Shown here piece after piece: positions 42,858 through 56,613 of a stretch of 64,000 bases of DNA (the first letter of the stretch is position 1; each line of letters opens with the position of its first letter). The notes beneath the pieces were generated by a model. The model searched no databases, was not told the DNA's origin, and saw only the letters and a list, made by a program, of their open reading frames with translations. Origin of the DNA: Turnera subulata (taxonomy: Eukaryota; Streptophyta; Magnoliopsida; Malpighiales; Passifloraceae); assembly GCA_028386065.3 (NCBI GenBank), contig JAKUCV010005643.1, positions 1 through 64,000 on the forward strand. Reading direction: 5' to 3'. The translations under genes and the position numbers were made by a program.

Positions 42858-45800
42858 TGTCCTTCATTAATGTTGCTGGTTATGAATGGACTGGCCTTAG
42901 ATAGTTGAGTTGATGCAATTAATTATTCTGGCTGAGTCAGGAGGTCTGACCAGAACGGATTTAAACTAAGAAATAAGTAACTAAATGAATCGTGTAATAA
43001 GTTGAAAATTCATGTGTTTATAGATTTTATGCTTCATGTTTCTGATGGAGCTCTTCAGCCAGGGAATAGAAATTTTCTTTAAGAGAGAATTTTAAGCTAG
43101 AACATGTAGGCATCTTTCTTTATGATAGCCTTTAAGTTCATGCTACGACCTTGCAGATGGTTCCATGTCTTTGTTTGCAAAGCTTTCTCTCAAGCTTTCT
43201 TGTTTCAGATCTGCACACTGCTCACTTTTGTTGGTCTAAAACTTAGACTCTGGAAAGTTGATTATTGTGTTCTGTTTCCTGGTTGCAGGCAAGAATCTCC
43301 TGCAAGCACATTTCGCCCACGTGCTCACCCGCTCTTTCAGTATCGTCACTACAGGTACACTTTTGTCTTTCTGTTCCTTCTCTTTCTATGTTCTTTGTCT
43401 GGAATATGTGGTTAACAAAATGTATTTATGTATCTGTAGTCATATATTCTTCTATAACCTGGAATGATTTCCCCTGCCTGTGTTTGTGAAATTATTTTTT
43501 AGTACTAAACAAAAGAGATAATGCTTTTTCTGCTACATCTAACTCTATGGGTTCTTCCTCTTCGGTGTTAATTTGTATATTATGTTGCATGAAATAATGG
43601 TTTTTGAAGTTGAACTGAACGTGTTTCATCTGATATTAGTTTTTATTTTTTTTGGTAATATAGATTAAAGCCTCTCTACTTTTGCCTTTTGATATGAAAT
43701 TAATGATTTTGTATTTCTGATTTTTGCCTTCTGGTTTTGGATTTTACTAGTGAAGTACATCCTTTGTGGATTAGACTATATTACACACACTCTCTCACTG
43801 TTTCCTTTCTGAATGTGAACCAGTGAGCAGCAGCCCTTACGATTGAATCCCGCTGAAGTATGTGAGGTTATTGCTGCAGTTACCTCAGAGACCTACTGTC
43901 CTAGTGGTAATCAGACCGTATCATCTAGACTAAATAATAAGAGTGGAAAGCCATCAGTGGATGTAGCAGTCAGCGTCCTCATTAAACTTGTTATTGACAT
44001 GTAAGTTTGATACATTTATTCCCCACGATCAGTTTAGTTATGCACAATTTTCTATACTTTGTTGTATTCTCTTATTAGTTTACGGCAATGATATATTTAA
44101 TTTTGTTTTACTAAAGGTGAAAGAATTTTGATAGAGAATGATTGTGTCCCTGACAATTATTCTCTTGATTAAATTTGAGGATTCAGAAAGTTGGAAGGTG
44201 GAAAGATGGTTTGGGTGTTTATGAATTGTGGACAATTTGCACGTCTTTCAGCTGCCTTCCATTTTCTTATTCTCGGATAGGATTGGTTTCTCAACTTTTC
44301 TTTGTGTTCAGTATGTAAGTAGTTTCAGTGATGTTTCGTTAGAGATACACAGAGACTGAATTGTTTTGTTTTCTTAGGACTGTTTTCTCTTGCATGATAT
44401 TTGTGGTCTTTAGTGGAATATGCATCCTTGTAAATTCTATCTGGATACACGTTACTGGATTCTTCTGTGAAAGATAAAACGCCTCTAGAATATTAACTAC
44501 CATTTTGAAATGAAAAGTCTGTGACTACAGAGATATTGGCAAACTTTTTTCCCCTACTTGATCTTTGATGATCTTTGGATTGGTTCTGTTAACCTTGTTG
44601 TATATTCTATTTGGACCATCATCAATAGGTACGTTATTAATATTTCTAAAAGGTAACACTTAAGCCTTTATCATTGGTTTTTGTTGCTGGTTCCCTATAT
44701 ATTTAGAAAAATAGAATATGGACAAGGTCATAGGCCGCATGGAAATGAAAGTACTGTGACTATTCCAAAAGGGGGATATTATTAGGTTGGCTTAATTTAG
44801 TCCTAAGATAAAGCTGAATAGAAATAAAAATACAATTATCGAATGGAAAATATTCCAGACTGGATTCAAATGGAAATGTTTCAGACATTAATATTTAATC
44901 CTAAAACGTCATTTTTTTGATATAATGTACACTCTGTTCGTTCTTTAGGGATGAAAGTGGTACTAGTCTAATAGCTACTAATTGGAATGGTACTGGTATT
45001 AAAACTTTTGGAAGCTGGGGATACCTGAATCCGGTAAAATCTTTTATTAGAGTAATAATAATCTTTTATTGGTGTTAATTAATAAAAAAATTATTAACTT
45101 ACAAATATTGGAACTTGCTTCTTTATACAGAAATATGCGAAAGTCTTCTTCTAAACACACAAAAGGTGACCAGAAGTTTAAACTTGGCATATTCATTCAT
45201 TTCTTATAATTTAACATTTTTTAGGTAATATTATATTGTTATTGCATTGATTCTGTAGCCTAATCCTATATTATTAGATAAATGAAAATATTGATGCATG
45301 ATGTATTTATTATATCTCTTATTTATTTTTCTAATTGAATTTTATGTTATCATGCAAATTATTATGTGTGGTGGTGCTAGGATAAACTTGTTGGGATGGG
45401 AATGGTACTGGCATGCAAAACTAATAACTGGAACTTGGATGGGATGATAATGGCATGAGCATAGTGGGATGGGATGGGGATGGTATTGCTTACATAGATG
45501 GGACCTGTCCCGCTTGCATCCCTATCTGTTCTCGACGGGGATAGTGTTGACAGTAAAAACTGGGTGTCAAGTCTTTGGATGAACCTTCATCACAAGTGGT
45601 GCCTTCTCCGTTTGTACTTTCACTAGTATCATTTCTAGTGACTGAATATTTTGTGTATTTATTGACATTTATGTCTATATGTTTTTCCTTTAATCAATTG
45701 GTAATGTAGGAGATGGGATAGCAGGTGAGTAGCCTGTGAATGTCCAGCTTTTTCTCTTCATTGGTGAATATTTATTGTGGTAAAATGAAAATGATAAAAT

Positions 45801-48800
45801 GAGCAAGCTTAAGTGTAGCAGCTAGTACTTAACCCCATGCTTTAAAGATTGTGCTTGAGTCTTCTTATGTACCAAATGCAAAAAATGAAAACAAGGTTCT
45901 TGAAAATTGGATGCTAAATGTCTCCAGATCAATTTTTTTGAAAATTTCCATTTGGTGTCCTTATTTTTGGTTCATATGAATCGCTTGTGTAACTGGTTGC
46001 TAAAACTTTGTTGTAGGTATGTGTCAGATGCTGGGTCAGCTGCACCTCTCACTCTGTCTATGCTTGAGGTGATGCAATCAATAAGCTGGTGATTTCTTGT
46101 GGTCACAGATGGTGACAGCTTCTGATGTTTTTCCTATACTATTTCAGGAAATGCTTAGTTCTCCAAAAGCAGCTTGTAGGGTTCGTGCTTTTGATTTAAT
46201 TCTGAATCTTGGGGTGCATGCTCATTTACTGGAGCCACTGATGACTGATGATGCTTCCACAATTGGAGAAGACTACTCACAAGAGTCATTTTTTGATGCT
46301 GAAGATCATTTAGCAGAGGTGAATAGGAAATCAGATTCAGGTAGCAAGTTGGGCAATTTGTCAGCAATTGATAACTTGGAGTCTTGGATTCTAAACATCT
46401 TACACGAGATACTTCTTTTCCTTGTCCAGGTACGATTCTTCTGTCATTGTTTCAAGCTACTTCCTGCTCTTGTTGATTTACATTTGGTCTTTTTGGCTGT
46501 AGAACATGGAAAACACAATATATTTGCTTTTCTTACCTCAGCATTTGACAGAAAGAGATTAATTTTCCTAACCTTCATTAGGAACATCAAGCTTATTAAA
46601 TTATCTATGGTAATGCTATCTGGCCTACTCAGCTTTACAAAGAAACACAGAACCCTGATCTAAAGCAGACTGCACAGTACAAATGTCTAGGACTTGGCAA
46701 AGAACTATTGATAACGTTGTATGGCCATCACTTCGGAAATTAAAGGCCAATTGAAATGCAAGTACATAGTTGGTGAAATAGTGTAAAGCAATTCTTAAAG
46801 ACTCTTGGAAGTAAGAATATTGCACCAGCTAATTGAAATTTTCAGATATATGTTATGTCTCTAAATACTAACCGTGGTTGTGCCATGTTGATTGTTTCTC
46901 ACATTTCTGATACATTAAGCTGTCTTTGCAGACACAGGAGAAGGAAGAATCTGTTTGGGCATCTGCTTTAAGTTGTTTACTCTATTTTGTCTGTGATAGA
47001 GGGAAAATCTTGAGAAACCGTCTAGAAGGCCTTGACATAAGGGTAAGCTAACGTTCATTCTACTTTCTCTGCACCATAGAACTATCATGAAAATGCAATT
47101 ATTATTTTTTGCCCTCTTATTGGTGCTGCTTGCAAGAATTTCTTTTACTTATTAGGTGCTCACTTTCTGACTGACGATACCTTTTTGCATTCTTTATCAA
47201 AACCATTGCTGTTACGGCAAAAACAATGACCAGTTATTACTTCCATGCTTCATGGAGCTGTTATCATAATTCAAATTTTATCTTCTTTTTTATTTCCTTC
47301 TGTCTCCTCTAACCATAACAATGCAATTACGTCTTAGTTTGTCTATGCCCATTGCCATCTTTTTCTTTCTTTATATATCAGGCACAAACCAGAAACAATT
47401 TCTGTTAGTAGCATCTATAAAACTACGAAATTTTGCTCAATTCAGGAGTAGCAAACTCCTCCACCGTAACTATAATGAACTTGAACTTTATGATAGTACT
47501 GCAATCAAAACTTTCATTACATCACGAAGCTGTTCCCTAAAAATTGCCATGGAAAAACACCGCATGAATCTATGATACAATTTCATCCCAAAGAAGAAGA
47601 AAGAAAGCTATCAATTCTGATACACTGGAGTTATGCTCATTTGAATCTGTCCAATGCAGAGAAAAATTGCATAAATTCTGTATCATGTTTATTGCTCTTT
47701 TCATTGTGAGCATGTATGTGTTGAATAAAAGATTTAAATTTTAGGCTGCTTCTAGAGAAACAATTCAATCAGGAGGTACTGGCGATGGATGAACAAAAAA
47801 AAGTTTCCAAACAACTAATTTCCAACCTCAGGTTGTCTGTCATAATCCACAAAAGCTTGGCTACTAACCCGTAGGAAATGTCCTCTGATGGTCTGCAGAA
47901 TGTTGTATAAATAATGGAGGAAAGAAGAACACCAGTTGGCATTATTTTCTTGATTTCATTCTTTTGTTTGTATAATTGGCCGAAATGGATGTCTTTTTAT
48001 GTTTTTCAGAGCTCAACTCACTACATCAACCCTGCTTTAAAACCTATCTGGTTCAGATTGCAACCTTGTGTTGAATAAAAATATTTAGGAGAAGAACCTT
48101 TGTGAAATAGATATTCAACAGATTGTTCTAGTAATATGCTCTTCTGGTTGGAAACAGGAAAAGAAGACTTGTTTAATTGGAATCTAGTGTACTATGCTTC
48201 CCCCCAACCTGCCTCAACTGGTCTCATTTTCTCTTGCACTCCCTCTCTGCCCCATCAACATTTACCAATGTGAATTCTTAAAATTGCTTGCATTTGTTGA
48301 TAACTGATTCTGGTCTATCTGAAAGGGAAGTGTGTGATCTGATGTTGGATAATGCTTATCACCTTTGAGTCTCACGCTGAACAGGTTTTGGTGTGCTTTT
48401 TCAGGTTATTAAAGCACTAATTGTAACTAGTCGCAAGAATTGTTGGGCAGAATTGGTTCATAAAAAGCTTATTTCCATTTTAACAAACATGTTTTATCGA
48501 GTTCCTGACGGGGCTACAACTGATGGCCCAAAGAACCCAGTGTTTCTCATAGATCAGATTGATCTGGTTGGTGGAATTGAATTTATTTTCTATGAGGTAT
48601 GTAAGTAAATTCTGCACTTGAGATAAAACATCAGTTTGATAGTTGTATACTTTCCATTTGCATCTTCTCAATATTTTTGTTTTTTTTCCAGTATTCTCTT
48701 ACTAGCCTAAGAGATGAGAGGAGAAATCTATACTCGGTTATATTTGACTACGTTTTGCATCAAATAAATGAAGCATGCACATCTGCTGGAGTTTCTGAAT

Positions 48801-51800
48801 ACAGTGATGAAGAAATTCAACCGCTTGCCACTTTACTTACTCTTGCTGATGCACCTGAAGCTTTTTATATTTCTATTAAGCTGGGGGTAGAAGGTATTGG
48901 GGAACTTTTGAGAAGATCTATTTCCGCCACATTGTCTGGTTATTCCAACAACGAACGATTAAATACGGTGAGCTCTAGAGACTTTGAATTAGTCCATGCG
49001 TCCCATATTGTGTTTCTAATATTTCAAGAAATGAGCTCTGCTGGGGACTGCACTTTAAAAAAAGCTTATATTTCATACACATTCATATGTGCACATTTCC
49101 ATGTGTTTGTGGGGTCATGTTGTCCTTTGCATAGTTTTCGTACCAGTCAAGCTAATCCGGGTTGGGGTGCTTTTTACTACCCATGCCTTTGTGATAAAAA
49201 AATCATCCACAGTAGATTTTACGAAGTTACCTCGATGAGATAAAGATGGTATGCTTTTTTTTATTAATTTTTGGATTCCTGACTGTCGTGCAATTTTGTC
49301 ATTTATTCGTGATGATAACTTCTCACCCCTTTTTTAATTTTGAACGCAATTCCTACTGGTTGAACATGTGTCTTGAGTCTTGAGTTCGAAAATGTTTGAC
49401 GTCATACACTTATCCTCATCTAAGAACAGATAATTCATTGGATTACTATAGATTTATGCTGCATGCATGCCATGGATTTTGTGGGCTTTATCCAGGTATT
49501 GGGAAGCTTTGTCAAAACTAAGTGGCTGAATTAATTTTTTGACGTCGACAATGGCCTATAAGTTTAGTTCTCAGAAACCATCACTCACCTTGTGGAAAAG
49601 GTAGTTCAGTTGTACCAAGTATAGGCTGTCATGTGTCTGGTTCCAGTGATGATTGGACTTGGAGATTTGTGGATGGCTACTGTCCCCTCTGTTTGTTAGG
49701 ACATGAATGCATTATCAATTAATACATGTTGTGCAATTATGTACGGATGTCTGAAATTATTAAAGTTTGTGAAAAATGTACTGCGGACAGGTACAATTAG
49801 AAGTAGTAGTTCATGTCTACTTTTGCTGGCAGTTAACTGTTTGTGGATGAGGGGAAGAATGTTACGGCATTTTCTGGAACTGTACTCTACTTGTTCTCGT
49901 TATCATGTCATTAGAGCTCATATATGATTGTGATTATAAGATATTACAGATCATGTGTGATTGTATTTTCATTGCTTTGTTGCTGATACATTACTAGCAT
50001 TTAATACCATGCATCACATTGCATATGTAGTTATATTAAAAATGCTGGTTAGTTTCAAGTTTTTCCCAATACTGCTGGTTATTGACTTCCATTTTATCTT
50101 TGCAGCTCTTGGAGAGTATAACAGAGAAATTTGACGAGATCATTAGTTCATTTTCTCATTTAGACCAAGAGTTCACGCATCTGATACAGATGACTAAATC
50201 TTGCAAGTTTCTGGAAAGTATTGAGGGTGCAGCTGTAAAAAATGGGGTTGGCATGAAAGCAAAGCTCTCATGGGCGACTTTGCATTCTCTTCTTCATTCA
50301 GAAAGAATTGGTTGTCGTCAGAATGGCTATATCTGGTTAGGTGATTTGCTTATTGCAGAAATAAGTGGGGCAAGGGGTACGAGTATATGGTCAAATATAT
50401 CAAAATTGCGGAAAAAAATAGCTGATGCTGGTTTCCGTGATCCTTCTGTTGCTAAAGATGTTCCGGTGTCTGTTTGGCTAATGTGTGGCCTTCTGAAGTC
50501 CAAAAACAATATCATCAGATGGGGCTTCCTATTTGTTTTAGAGAGACTTCTCATGCGGTTGAAATTTTTATTAGATGAGAATGAAATGCGACACTCTAGC
50601 AGTAACAGTGCCAGGGATGAGCATATTTATACCCCACTTGAAAGAGCAAATGCGGTGATAGACATTATGAGTAGTGCGTTGTCCTTGGTGGCTCAAATAA
50701 ACGAAACAGATCGCATGAACATTCTCAAGGTATCCGTCTTCGGTAACTTGTTTAGTGGACCAACCACTATAGGGCTTATTTCTAGAGCACTTGGATTATG
50801 AGTAACAAGATGGCATGAAGATGTGGTGCAAATAGGATAATTCTCAAGTTAATCCATGCTTATCTATCTACTCGCTATTGTGTAATTTTGGCTGTGTCAA
50901 TTGGCCCCTTTACTAATATTCTCACTGGCCTTAATGTTAGGGAGAATAGCTTGTGTATTTTAACTGATTGTTGATGAAAAAGGTATTGTCCAACTAGGTG
51001 ACAACTTTATATTCAAGGGTAGTGGAAAAAAATCCGGAGGCATTATAAAGCTTTTTTGTATTTCCAGTTGGTTCCCACTCCTTGAGACCTGGTTATCCCC
51101 ATGTTCTTATTTTTCTCCTATGCAAATGTTTTGCTTCTCATTATGGATTGGTTTAATTGTTTTGATTTTCTGACCTTTGGGTGAAGAATTTGTGCTGTTC
51201 TGAACTCCCAATTTTTTTCTTGTTGACTATTGCTTACATCCTGCCGTGTTTCTAAACAGATGTGTGACATACTGTTCTCTCAATTGTGCTTGAAAGTTCT
51301 CCCTTCAGCTGGCATACAACGTCAAGAAAGCATTCACCATGGCAAAGTCTATGATGTGGATGAATATATGAAGTTCACTGCAGCTGACCATGGTGCTCAA
51401 CTAGACAACTGCCATCTGAATGAACTCATGGAGGAAGGTGATAGGAGATCCAGTTACTGCATTAATACTTCTATGAGTTGTGAGACAGCATCAATGGCCG
51501 CAATGCTCCTCAAAGGTCAGGCTATTGTTCCTATGCAATTAGTTGCCCGTGTTCCTGCTGCATTGTTCTATTGGCCCTTGATTCAACTTGCTGGTGCTGC
51601 AACCGACAATATTGCATTGGGTGTTGCTGTTGGAAGCAAAGGTAGAGGAAACCTTCCAGGTGCCGCATCAGACATCAGGGCTACTCTTCTCTTGCTTCTA
51701 ATTGGTAAATGCACAGCGGATCCCTCTGCTTTCCAGGAAGTCGGTGGAGAGGAATTTTTCAGGTGATTCCACATTTCTCTTCTTGATAGTAGTGTTGGCT

Positions 51801-52515
51801 TTGCATTTGGTTCACAACTTATTTTCTTTTTTCCTTTGTCAGGGAACTTTTGGATGATACTGATTCCAGGGTAGCATATTACTCATCTGCTTTTCTTTTG
51901 AAGGCAAGACTTCTTTTCTTTTCCCTACAAATGGTAGTGTAGTAGTTTGACCTTTTGCATTTGAAATTATGGGACTTATTAAACCTCTGGATGTTTCAGA
52001 GAATGATGACAGAGAAGCCTGATGAGTACAAGCACATGCTTCAGAATCTTGTCTTTAAAGCTCAGCAGGTAAGACTACAATTATTTGCTAGAAGTAACTG
52101 TTAAAGATACAGAACAATTTCGTTCTTCTTTTGTTGATAGACAAGGTTATGGAACTAATATGTTCTGCCCATAGCTATTGATGTAATAGCTCTATTGGGT
52201 TCCATGCTGTATTTTCAGTTGGTTATATGAAAAGCTATTTATAGATAAAATGTCTGAGAGGTAACCATCGTAGACGAGTCCCAAGCATAAAGTATTATAT
52301 TGACATTGAAGAGTTCTCATAATATCACTAATCTTCTCTACGTCCTAATCCATTAGTTTATGTACAATGTTAATTCCTCTGTTGGGTTGGCATCGATGGA
52401 TGTTGCTTAGATGCTTCTTTTTGCTTCTGCTATACAGAGCAACAATGAAAAGATTTTGGAGAACCCATACCTGCAGATGCGAGGCATACTTCAGCTATCA
52501 AATGACGGGCTATAG
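39476..52515 (+). CDS. Large conserved plant protein of unknown function (At3g12590-like)
   Basis: Seventeen coding exons: 39476-39733, 40479-40558, 40860-40910, 41501-42010, 42140-42397, 43289-43354, 43824-44000, 46017-46068, 46148-46429, 46932-47042, 48405-48596, 48692-48967, 50106-50729, 51260-51762, 51843-51903, 52000-52068 and 52438-52515. They join in frame to 1215 aa. I recognise it as the single-copy family typified, from memory, by Arabidopsis At3g12590, which has no established role. The N-terminus is Ser/Arg/Ala-rich (SFSPSRSASASGSS). The rest is mostly helical-looking, Leu-rich and soluble, possibly an alpha-solenoid. The most conserved stretch is near the C-terminus (MQLVARVPAALFYWPLIQLA; FLLKRMMTEKPDEY). 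Intron 15 has a GC donor (51904); the others are GT-AG. The start is the ATG before SSRSFSPSRS. Confidence 0.9.
42821..42856. repeat. Compound microsatellite (TC)9(AC)9 in an intron
   Basis: A perfect TC run (42821-42838) passes directly into a perfect AC run (42839-42856), inside intron 5 of the large gene. It is likely to vary in length between individuals. Confidence 0.95.
44930..45560. repeat. Possible transposon relic in intron 7 of the large gene
   Basis: Within a 2-kb intron, both edges of this segment carry gggatg/aatggtactgg-type motifs, and the middle is very AT-rich. The pattern resembles a degraded small element, but I could not define inverted repeats or a target duplication. 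Confidence 0.2.
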
Positions 52516-54947
52516 TCTGATTATTCTTGTGGATATATACTGTTCTGGATCCTGGAGATTACGTACTTGTGTTTTGCCCTCTGAGGCTTGACCAAGATCC
52601 ATGATTGGATTATGTTCAAGTATCTTTTGCACATGTTAAGCAAGCTGGAATCTGCTTTGGGGAAGTGCAGCTAGGCAAAAAAAAATGTTAGATTAAATTG
52701 GAGTGTGAGTATCCAGGCCTCTTCACATTCCGCTGTGAAAACATGAAGCTTCTCTCAGAATTCGGATGAGGCTGTCAAACTCGATTTTCAGCCTATATGC
52801 TCCAAAGATCCACTGCCTCTTCAATTTTTCTACCAAGATAGCTAGGATATGATGAGCCACATGAAGCTTTCTTCCCATGCAATGTTGCTAAATGAACCCT
52901 TGGGTATTTTCACAAAGCTTAGGATTCATCCAAAGGTTAGAAACTGGAGATTTGCATCTAATGTTAGCCACAGCACAGAGATGTCCAGAAATTCTTTTGC
53001 TGACTTGATTCATTGATTTGCTGATTCTTCAATTTAGTCCTTGATCTCTGCAGAGGGGAAACTTCAGGTATGGTTATTCTTTCGCCTGTGCCTTCCACTT
53101 GCATCTCTCTTCCCTTCTGTGAATGTCCCAAAAGAAAAACTATTTATCTTTAGGGAAGCTCAAGAGATATGGTCCGATGATATAGTAAAAGTCCTGCAGT
53201 TTCAATCTTATAAGCCTCAGTGGTAGTCAACTCTTATAATTTTTGAGAAGTGCATAGTCTTTGGACTTCTGTCCTAAGACCGAACTTAAGTTTGGCTGTT
53301 CCATTATTTGTATTTCAATTTTTTTTTTCTTTAGTGCTTATCTTATCAAAGTACGTAGGTGTTCCCTTCTTCTTGTCACTTGTCAGTTTAGCCTGTACTG
53401 TTACTAATTATTTCTTTTTTCATTGGGTGCAGTAGTAGTGTGCATTTTTTGTAAAGCCACCGACATCTTGAAGACTATAATTTTGTACCTGTTTGTACAG
53501 AACTTACGGTCTTCTTTTGTTCTTTATTCCTGAGGGCAACATTAGGTACTGGCTTTGTTTTTGTTAAACAGCCATCTATATCTATACATGGTCAAAAGCC
53601 TCGAGTTTCTTTTTTTTTAAGCTCAAAGAGGTTTATCAATGTTGTTGCACCAAGAACTCACTAGATTTTAGAGAGTAGGGCCTAAAGGTGCTTAAAGTTG
53701 GCTTTGGCTCTTAACGCTCTCCAGTTGTGACGTCGTGGGAAAGTGCGTATCCAGGACATCTTCAAACTGACTGCTTTTTGGCTTATGCATTGCCTGTGTA
53801 GTACTCGGTTTTTGGTTTTTTTTTTTTTTTTTTGACTTGTAAATATGTAGTTCTTCTGTTTTTTAGTTTTCCTTCGATTGTGATAGTAATACAATGTCCT
53901 ATCGAGAAATTTTGTTGAATGAGTTGAAATAAATTGTTTGTTTCACAGCTCTTCTACTTTTCTGCCCTTCAGCATCATGTGTGTGATATTGTGTCTAGGT
54001 CGCAACTCCTAAAACCCATTTATTGTTCTTTAAGCCGGCTAAGCTATCCCAACCATTTCCAACAGACATCTTCATTTCATGTCATCTCTTCAAGTAGGGA
54101 GCAGCTCATTCATGTTCGCCAAATGAAGTAGTTAAAGTGAAACAACTCTATTTTTAGATGTGTTCGATCTTATGTTTTAACTTGTGTGCTTTCTTCGATT
54201 CCTTAATTATCCCCCATAACCTTCAGATCAAAAAAAAAAAAAAATTATCCCCCATAACCTATATGTTCTGCGGTACAAATCTCGTGCAATATTTTCCGAG
54301 TTTACTCTTCGGTTTATTTGAGCTCCCAAAGCTCCCGTATTTTTGTGATGCAACTTATCCTTTAACTACATGTTTAACTAGCTCAGCTTTCCTATATAAT
54401 GCTGAACTTAAAATGAACAATAGATTTTTAAACTAAAATGAAACAAAGACATTCTTAAATAAAATAAAGAATTTATTTTTATTTGAATTTTTCAAAATCA
54501 ATATTATGTTAATTTAAATTACTAGCAAGTAAATAGCCACTGTCACAGTACCTTAAGAGCGCCATAGAATATATATCATCATTTTGTTGAGCCAAGAATC
54601 AAGACATCCCTTGGAACGCTAGTATTAATAAGGTCTGAGCAGTAAGTTCTGCTTCTGAAACAGACTGGATAACTGGGCCTATATGTATTAAAACATATTA
54701 CACCGCCGTGCCTCCAAACCAAAATGTAGCAAAAAAAAGAGACTAGCAGGGCTAAATACAGGGGACAAGCTACAGTCAATGGTCATTTCTGCCAGCATGC
54801 GAACCAGATCCTGCAGCAAGTGTTATGTTCCGAGTTCAAGAAGTTCTATTTCTAACCTGGGCTCATGGATAGCAGCACCTAGAGAAGAGTTAGCTTTCAT
54901 ATAACTAAGACTAATTATGCAAGCATCATCCAAAACAGTTGGCAAAA
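52516..54947. other. 3' region between the large gene and the ALY gene
   Basis: It probably holds a long 3' UTR of the large gene and AT-rich spacer with a T19 run near 53815. A nearly exact short duplication, ttatcccccataacct, occurs at about 54207 and 54244 on either side of an A-run. No gene is supported. Confidence 0.5.
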
Positions 54948-56613
54948 TCAGTCTATCTTCATGGCTTCCAAGTGGTATCTATCCAGGTCCAAATCAAGTG
55001 CCTCTGCAGTTACTTTCTCTTCCCCACGCCTTTCATGTTTCTGGTCCTTGGTCAATCCACGGATATTGCTTCCACCGAAACCACGACCATGTCCCCTAGC
55101 ACCAATTCTTGCATGAGCACTGTCCAATAAAAAGTGAACGATCCTTGTGATACCCAGTGTCATATTAGTAACAAATGCAGAGCAAAATAGTTAAAAGAAC
55201 AGGATAAGCAAGCTCTTCATCAAGATTATGGAGAAATCTCTCACACTCAAAGCAAACACAAGAAGAGTCTAAATCAATCTTATTCGCTCCTCAAGACTTG
55301 AGGAGACAAGACAAGCCACCAAGTCTAATTATACAATTAGACAACAAAATGAGAGGCGTACAGAAAGATAACAACAAGCCACCTTAAAGCTACACAATCA
55401 TACAAGTAAAACGGGAGAAAAAAAAAAAGATAACAAGTACAAGGGCATCATTTATGGATGAGACGTCACTGGTAAATACTCGTATCAAAAGTATGACAAA
55501 GTCATACGCGTTCCCACGAAAAATATAATCATGCATGATTTATGGTAAATAAGATACCTTCTAAAGCTACCACGAGACTGTATTACGTTTCTGGTTGCAC
55601 CAGCAGGAGGGAAAACTGATGTTGGATGAGTAGCAGCGAAGAAATTAACTCCAACAATCTCAATTCTCATTGGCTTCCCATCAAGTTGTACATTGTTGTA
55701 TCTCTTGATAGCTGCTAGAGCATCTGCCTGGCGGGCAAAGATAACTTCAGCCGTTCCCTGAAACAGAGAATTTTTTCTTCTAAGACATAAATATCTCAAG
55801 ACTCAAACAGAGATAAAGCCAAGGATGTGAAGATACACAGATAGATACCTTGGATCTTCCGCTCTTATCATAATGGATCGAGTACCTTAACAAGTCACCA
55901 ACCTCAGAGAAAAGCACCTGCACAACACAAACCCTGACATATGCATTAACAGATCATCATCCATAGTTGTTATATAACAGAGCAGAAAGCAGAACAATAG
56001 AGTAGAAAACCTCGAATAATGATGACCACCGTTAAAAGGCAAAATTTTTTTAAGGGAAAATCGAAAAAAACCAGGAAAACTGGAAAAGGAAATGACTTTA
56101 CACACACAAACACACAAAACAAAAGCATAAACACAAAGATTTGCAAAACGAAAGCATAAAAGGAAGCTAAACCTGAATATCCTGGTTAGAAACATCATAA
56201 TCCAAGTTGGAAATATACAGCTTCGTCCCTGTTCCTCCTCCGCTCCCAAGCAGCATCGGCTCCGGCACGTGAGCCACCGGGATGTGAGCCACCGGCGCCG
56301 TCACGTGCAGTGTTGACTACAAACACAAGCCATTTTTTTTTTCCTCGCGTCTTAATACTAATAGTACCCCACCAGAAGAGGAAAAAAAACAGAAAGCAGA
56401 GGCGTGGGCCTTAGAGAGACTTACGGCAGGTAAGGGGTAGGGTTTGGGTCGGTGTGGGTGTGGGTCACGGCGGGGGGGTCGGCGGTCGGGGCCATGACCG
56501 GAGACATGTCGTCCTCTGTAGTTGTTGTTGTTGATGGGTTTGTGCTGTGCTTTGGATGATTCCTTGTTCTTGCGGATGATGTCGTCCAGAGACATGTCCA
56601 GCCGGTCAGCCAT
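54948..56613 (-). CDS. ALY: THO complex subunit 4 / ALY-REF mRNA export factor
   Basis: ALY/REF adaptors bind RNA and the helicase UAP56 in the nucleus and hand mRNA to the export receptor. Five exons (minus): 56613-56425, 56316-56173, 55917-55849, 55757-55558, 55119-54948. They sum to 257 aa. Both UAP56-binding motifs are present: N-terminal LDMSLDDIIRKNK (5-17) and the C-terminal LDLDLDRYHLEAMKID. The central RRM (about 89-165) has RNP2 LYISNLD and RNP1-like GTAEVIFA. Arg-Gly and Arg-Pro segments flank it (RGRHVSGHGPDRRPPRRD; ARGHGRGFGG). The LDMSLDDII start suggests the ALY1/ALY2 branch. The in-frame extension upstream of Met 56613 is low-complexity 5' UTR. Confidence 0.95.

Noticed and set aside
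46097..46663. 188-codon ORF treated as a separate gene
   Set aside because: It is exon 9 of the large gene plus read-through into the next intron; the intron part has no constraint.
49703..49927. Cys-rich 74-codon ORF
   Set aside because: It lies within a long intron, in no usable splice frame with its neighbours.
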